Assembly: GCF_000875895.1 (NCBI RefSeq)
Contig: NZ_JXCF01000256.1
Location: 1-64,000, forward strand
DNA length: 64,000 bases
Direction of reading: 5' to 3'
Source: Staphylococcus gallinarum
Lineage (GTDB): Bacteria > Bacillota > Bacilli > Staphylococcales > Staphylococcaceae
In this document: in pieces, positions 62,492 through 64,000 of the stretch
Layout of the letters: every line of letters begins with the position of its first letter
How positions within the stretch are numbered: the first letter of the stretch is position 1
Notes under the pieces: model-generated
Seen by the model: the letters and a program-made list of their open reading frames with translations, nothing else
The model's database searches: none
What the model was told of the DNA's origin: nothing
Program-made: the position numbers and the translations under genes

Positions 62492-63952
62492 TTATAATCC
62501 AATATAATGGGCTAACCTATCACGATTGAGCGGATTATTGTCGCAGTAATCTATGATTTGGCCATTTTCCATTGTAGCGATGTGGTCTGCACAATACGTA
62601 ACAAATTCGAAGTCATGCGTAATAATTATTATCATGTGTCCAGATCGTGCTAATTCATTCAGTAATGTACTAAGCTTGCGCATATTTCTTCCATCTAATC
62701 CACTCGAAGGTTCATCAAAAATTAAAATCTTTCTATTAGATTCTAGTGCACTTGCAATCGCTAAGCGTTGCATTTCACCACCTGACAGAGATAATGGGTG
62801 TCGTTCAATATGTTCAGAAATGCCTAGTTCGCGCAAACGTTTGACTATTTGATCTTCAGCTATAGAATCATTACTTAATCGTAGTTCCGCTTCAATACTT
62901 TCGGTAAACAATTGATTGTTTACATCTTGGAATACTTGAAATACCATTTTTGCCAAGTCTTTGGCATTAAGTGATTGATCATCTATTGTTATTTGTGCAT
63001 TCATCTTACGTTCTAGTCCTGTTAAACATCGTGCTAAAGTTGATTTACCTGCACCATTCTCTCCAATGATTGCTGTTATTGCTCCAAACTCTAATTTAAC
63101 TGGATTTATGTTTAACACTAGACTTTGTTGTCCTTGGTATTTAAATTGCAATCGCTCAATATTAAGTGTGCGATATCCTTGATTTTTTACACATTTAAAT
63201 TGTAATTGTTCTATCGTTGTACTTCGCAAACCATATTGCTGTATATCTTCTGTCGTCAGTTGTTTAAATGATTGATTGGTCAATTCATTTACTATACGAC
63301 CTCGTTCCATAATGACAAAGGTATCGACAATATCAATCATATAATGTAATCGATGTTCTGCAATAATGATTGTTTTCCCTTCAGCTTTCCAAATCTCTAG
63401 CATGCGTGTTAATTTCTTTATTGCCTTAATATCCAGATTCGATGAGGGCTCATCTAAAATAATACATTGGTGCCCAGTAATATAAACACTTGCACAGGCG
63501 ATCAATTGCTTTTCCCCACCTGACAACTTAAAAATAGAACGATCCAGTAATTGTTCTAATTCAAATTTCTCAACACTCTGTGTCAGGCTCTCTACAATCT
63601 GAGATGCTGGTAGTCCTATATTTTCTGATTCAAAAGCTAGCTCACGTGTTGTATTTAAACAAAAAAACTGTGTCCTAGGATTTTGAAATACGGTACCATA
63701 CCAACGTGAAATATCATCCATTGATTGATCAAATAGAGATTGATCATCCACTTTAATCACACCAGATATATCACCTTGAAAAAAGGTTGGAATGATGCCA
63801 TTTAACAAACGTATTAATGTAGATTTTCCACATCCGGAAGCCCCTGCTAAACAAATGACTTCACCTTTATTAATATTTAAATTTATATCCTTTAATTGTT
63901 TCATACCATCCGTCTGTTTATAGCTGAATGATACATCTTTAATTTCAATCAT
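62492..63952 (-). CDS. ECF-type ABC transporter, fused double ATPase subunit
   Basis: A 486-residue protein with two ABC domains. First Walker A GASGCGKST, signature LSGGEKQLI, Walker B IILDEPSSNLD; second Walker A GENGAGKST, signature LSGGEMQRL, Walker B ILIFDEPSSGLD. This is the YkoD-like form of the energy-coupling factor ATPase that powers vitamin or metal uptake. The upstream gene, overlapping the window edge, is probably its membrane partner. Substrate unknown. Confidence 0.9.
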   Translation of the reverse strand: MIEIKDVSFSYKQTDGMKQLKDINLNINKGEVICLAGASGCGKSTLIRLLNGIIPTFFQGDISGVIKVDDQSLFDQSMDDISRWYGTVFQNPRTQFFCLNTTRELAFESENIGLPASQIVESLTQSVEKFELEQLLDRSIFKLSGGEKQLIACASVYITGHQCIILDEPSSNLDIKAIKKLTRMLEIWKAEGKTIIIAEHRLHYMIDIVDTFVIMERGRIVNELTNQSFKQLTTEDIQQYGLRSTTIEQLQFKCVKNQGYRTLNIERLQFKYQGQQSLVLNINPVKLEFGAITAIIGENGAGKSTLARCLTGLERKMNAQITIDDQSLNAKDLAKMVFQVFQDVNNQLFTESIEAELRLSNDSIAEDQIVKRLRELGISEHIERHPLSLSGGEMQRLAIASALESNRKILIFDEPSSGLDGRNMRKLSTLLNELARSGHMIIIITHDFEFVTYCADHIATMENGQIIDYCDNNPLNRDRLAHYIGL

Positions 63953-63961
63953 ATTTATCCC

Positions 63962-64000
63962 TCATATTACATAATAAAGTATACCTAATAACATCATTAC
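63962..64000 (-). CDS. 3' end of a membrane protein gene (partial)
   Basis: Twelve final codons (VMMLLGILYYVI) then TGA, nine bases before the ATPase start, which has GAGGG in the gap. The hydrophobic tail fits an ECF transmembrane (T) or substrate-binding (S) subunit whose body lies outside the window. Confidence 0.55.
   Translation of the reverse strand, partial: VMMLLGILYYVI

Overview
The window is low-GC Firmicute DNA, clearly Staphylococcus. Recognisable staphylococcal genes include sortase A, RelP, MhqR/MhqE/MhqD, a class-3 fructose-1,6-bisphosphatase, the nan sialic-acid locus, gntRKP and an AdcA-type zinc lipoprotein. Several proteins resemble S. aureus proteins but are not near-identical: sortase A is 191 aa with a shortened linker, compared with 206 aa in S. 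aureus. Together with thiC and a beta-glucuronidase locus, this suggests a species related to S. aureus rather than S. aureus itself. I cannot name the species from sequence alone. There are no rRNA, tRNA, IS, phage or CRISPR features.

Layout. 0-3.4 kb: a Fur-box siderophore lipoprotein, a GNAT enzyme, an SDR and small hypothetical genes. 3.5-8.5 kb: a beta-glucuronide island (uidA, GPH symporter, AraC-type regulator). 8.6-12.5 kb: the gluconate operon gntR-gntK-gntP, whose operator equals the B. subtilis GntR site. 12.6-20.6 kb: a MerR-type membrane regulator, relP, a stress protein, a FUSC-like membrane protein, acetolactate decarboxylase, a monooxygenase, an MFS porter and a DedA protein. 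20.7-22.3 kb: decayed DNA with gene fragments. 22.4-29.1 kb: fbp, a cation/proton antiporter, a DASS anion carrier and an isochorismatase-like protein. 29.3-34.0 kb: the quinone-responsive mhqR operon (two ring-cleavage dioxygenases plus mhqD) and a divergent aldA-type dehydrogenase. 34.3-38.4 kb: lipoproteins including zinc-binding AdcA under a Zur box, a GNAT-like protein, a PSM-like peptide candidate, a Tubby/LURP-like protein and catE. 38.7-44.7 kb: a beta-glucoside PTS operon with LicT-type antiterminator, RNA antiterminator, cre site and two tandem 6-phospho-beta-glucosidases. 44.9-47.2 kb: nitroreductase, HAD phosphatase, flavodoxin-fold reductase. 47.3-52.8 kb: the sialic-acid locus nanT-nanA / nanK / nanR / nanE. 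53.3-64 kb: srtA, a GNAT enzyme, thiC behind a TPP riboswitch, PAP2 and HAD proteins, a large Rsp-like AraC regulator and a double-ATPase ECF subunit cut off from its membrane partner by the window edge.

Themes. Much of the window is carbohydrate scavenging (glucuronides, gluconate, beta-glucosides, sialic acid), each unit with its own local regulator and most with a CcpA cre-like site. A second theme is electrophile/quinone detoxification (mhq operon, catE, nitroreductase, reductase). Metal control appears as a Fur box and a Zur box. A family of palindromic intergenic repeats is scattered from 34 to 55 kb. The best candidates for something undescribed are a 21-residue amphipathic peptide gene at 36.5 kb and the thiC leader, whose terminator stem contains the Shine-Dalgarno sequence.
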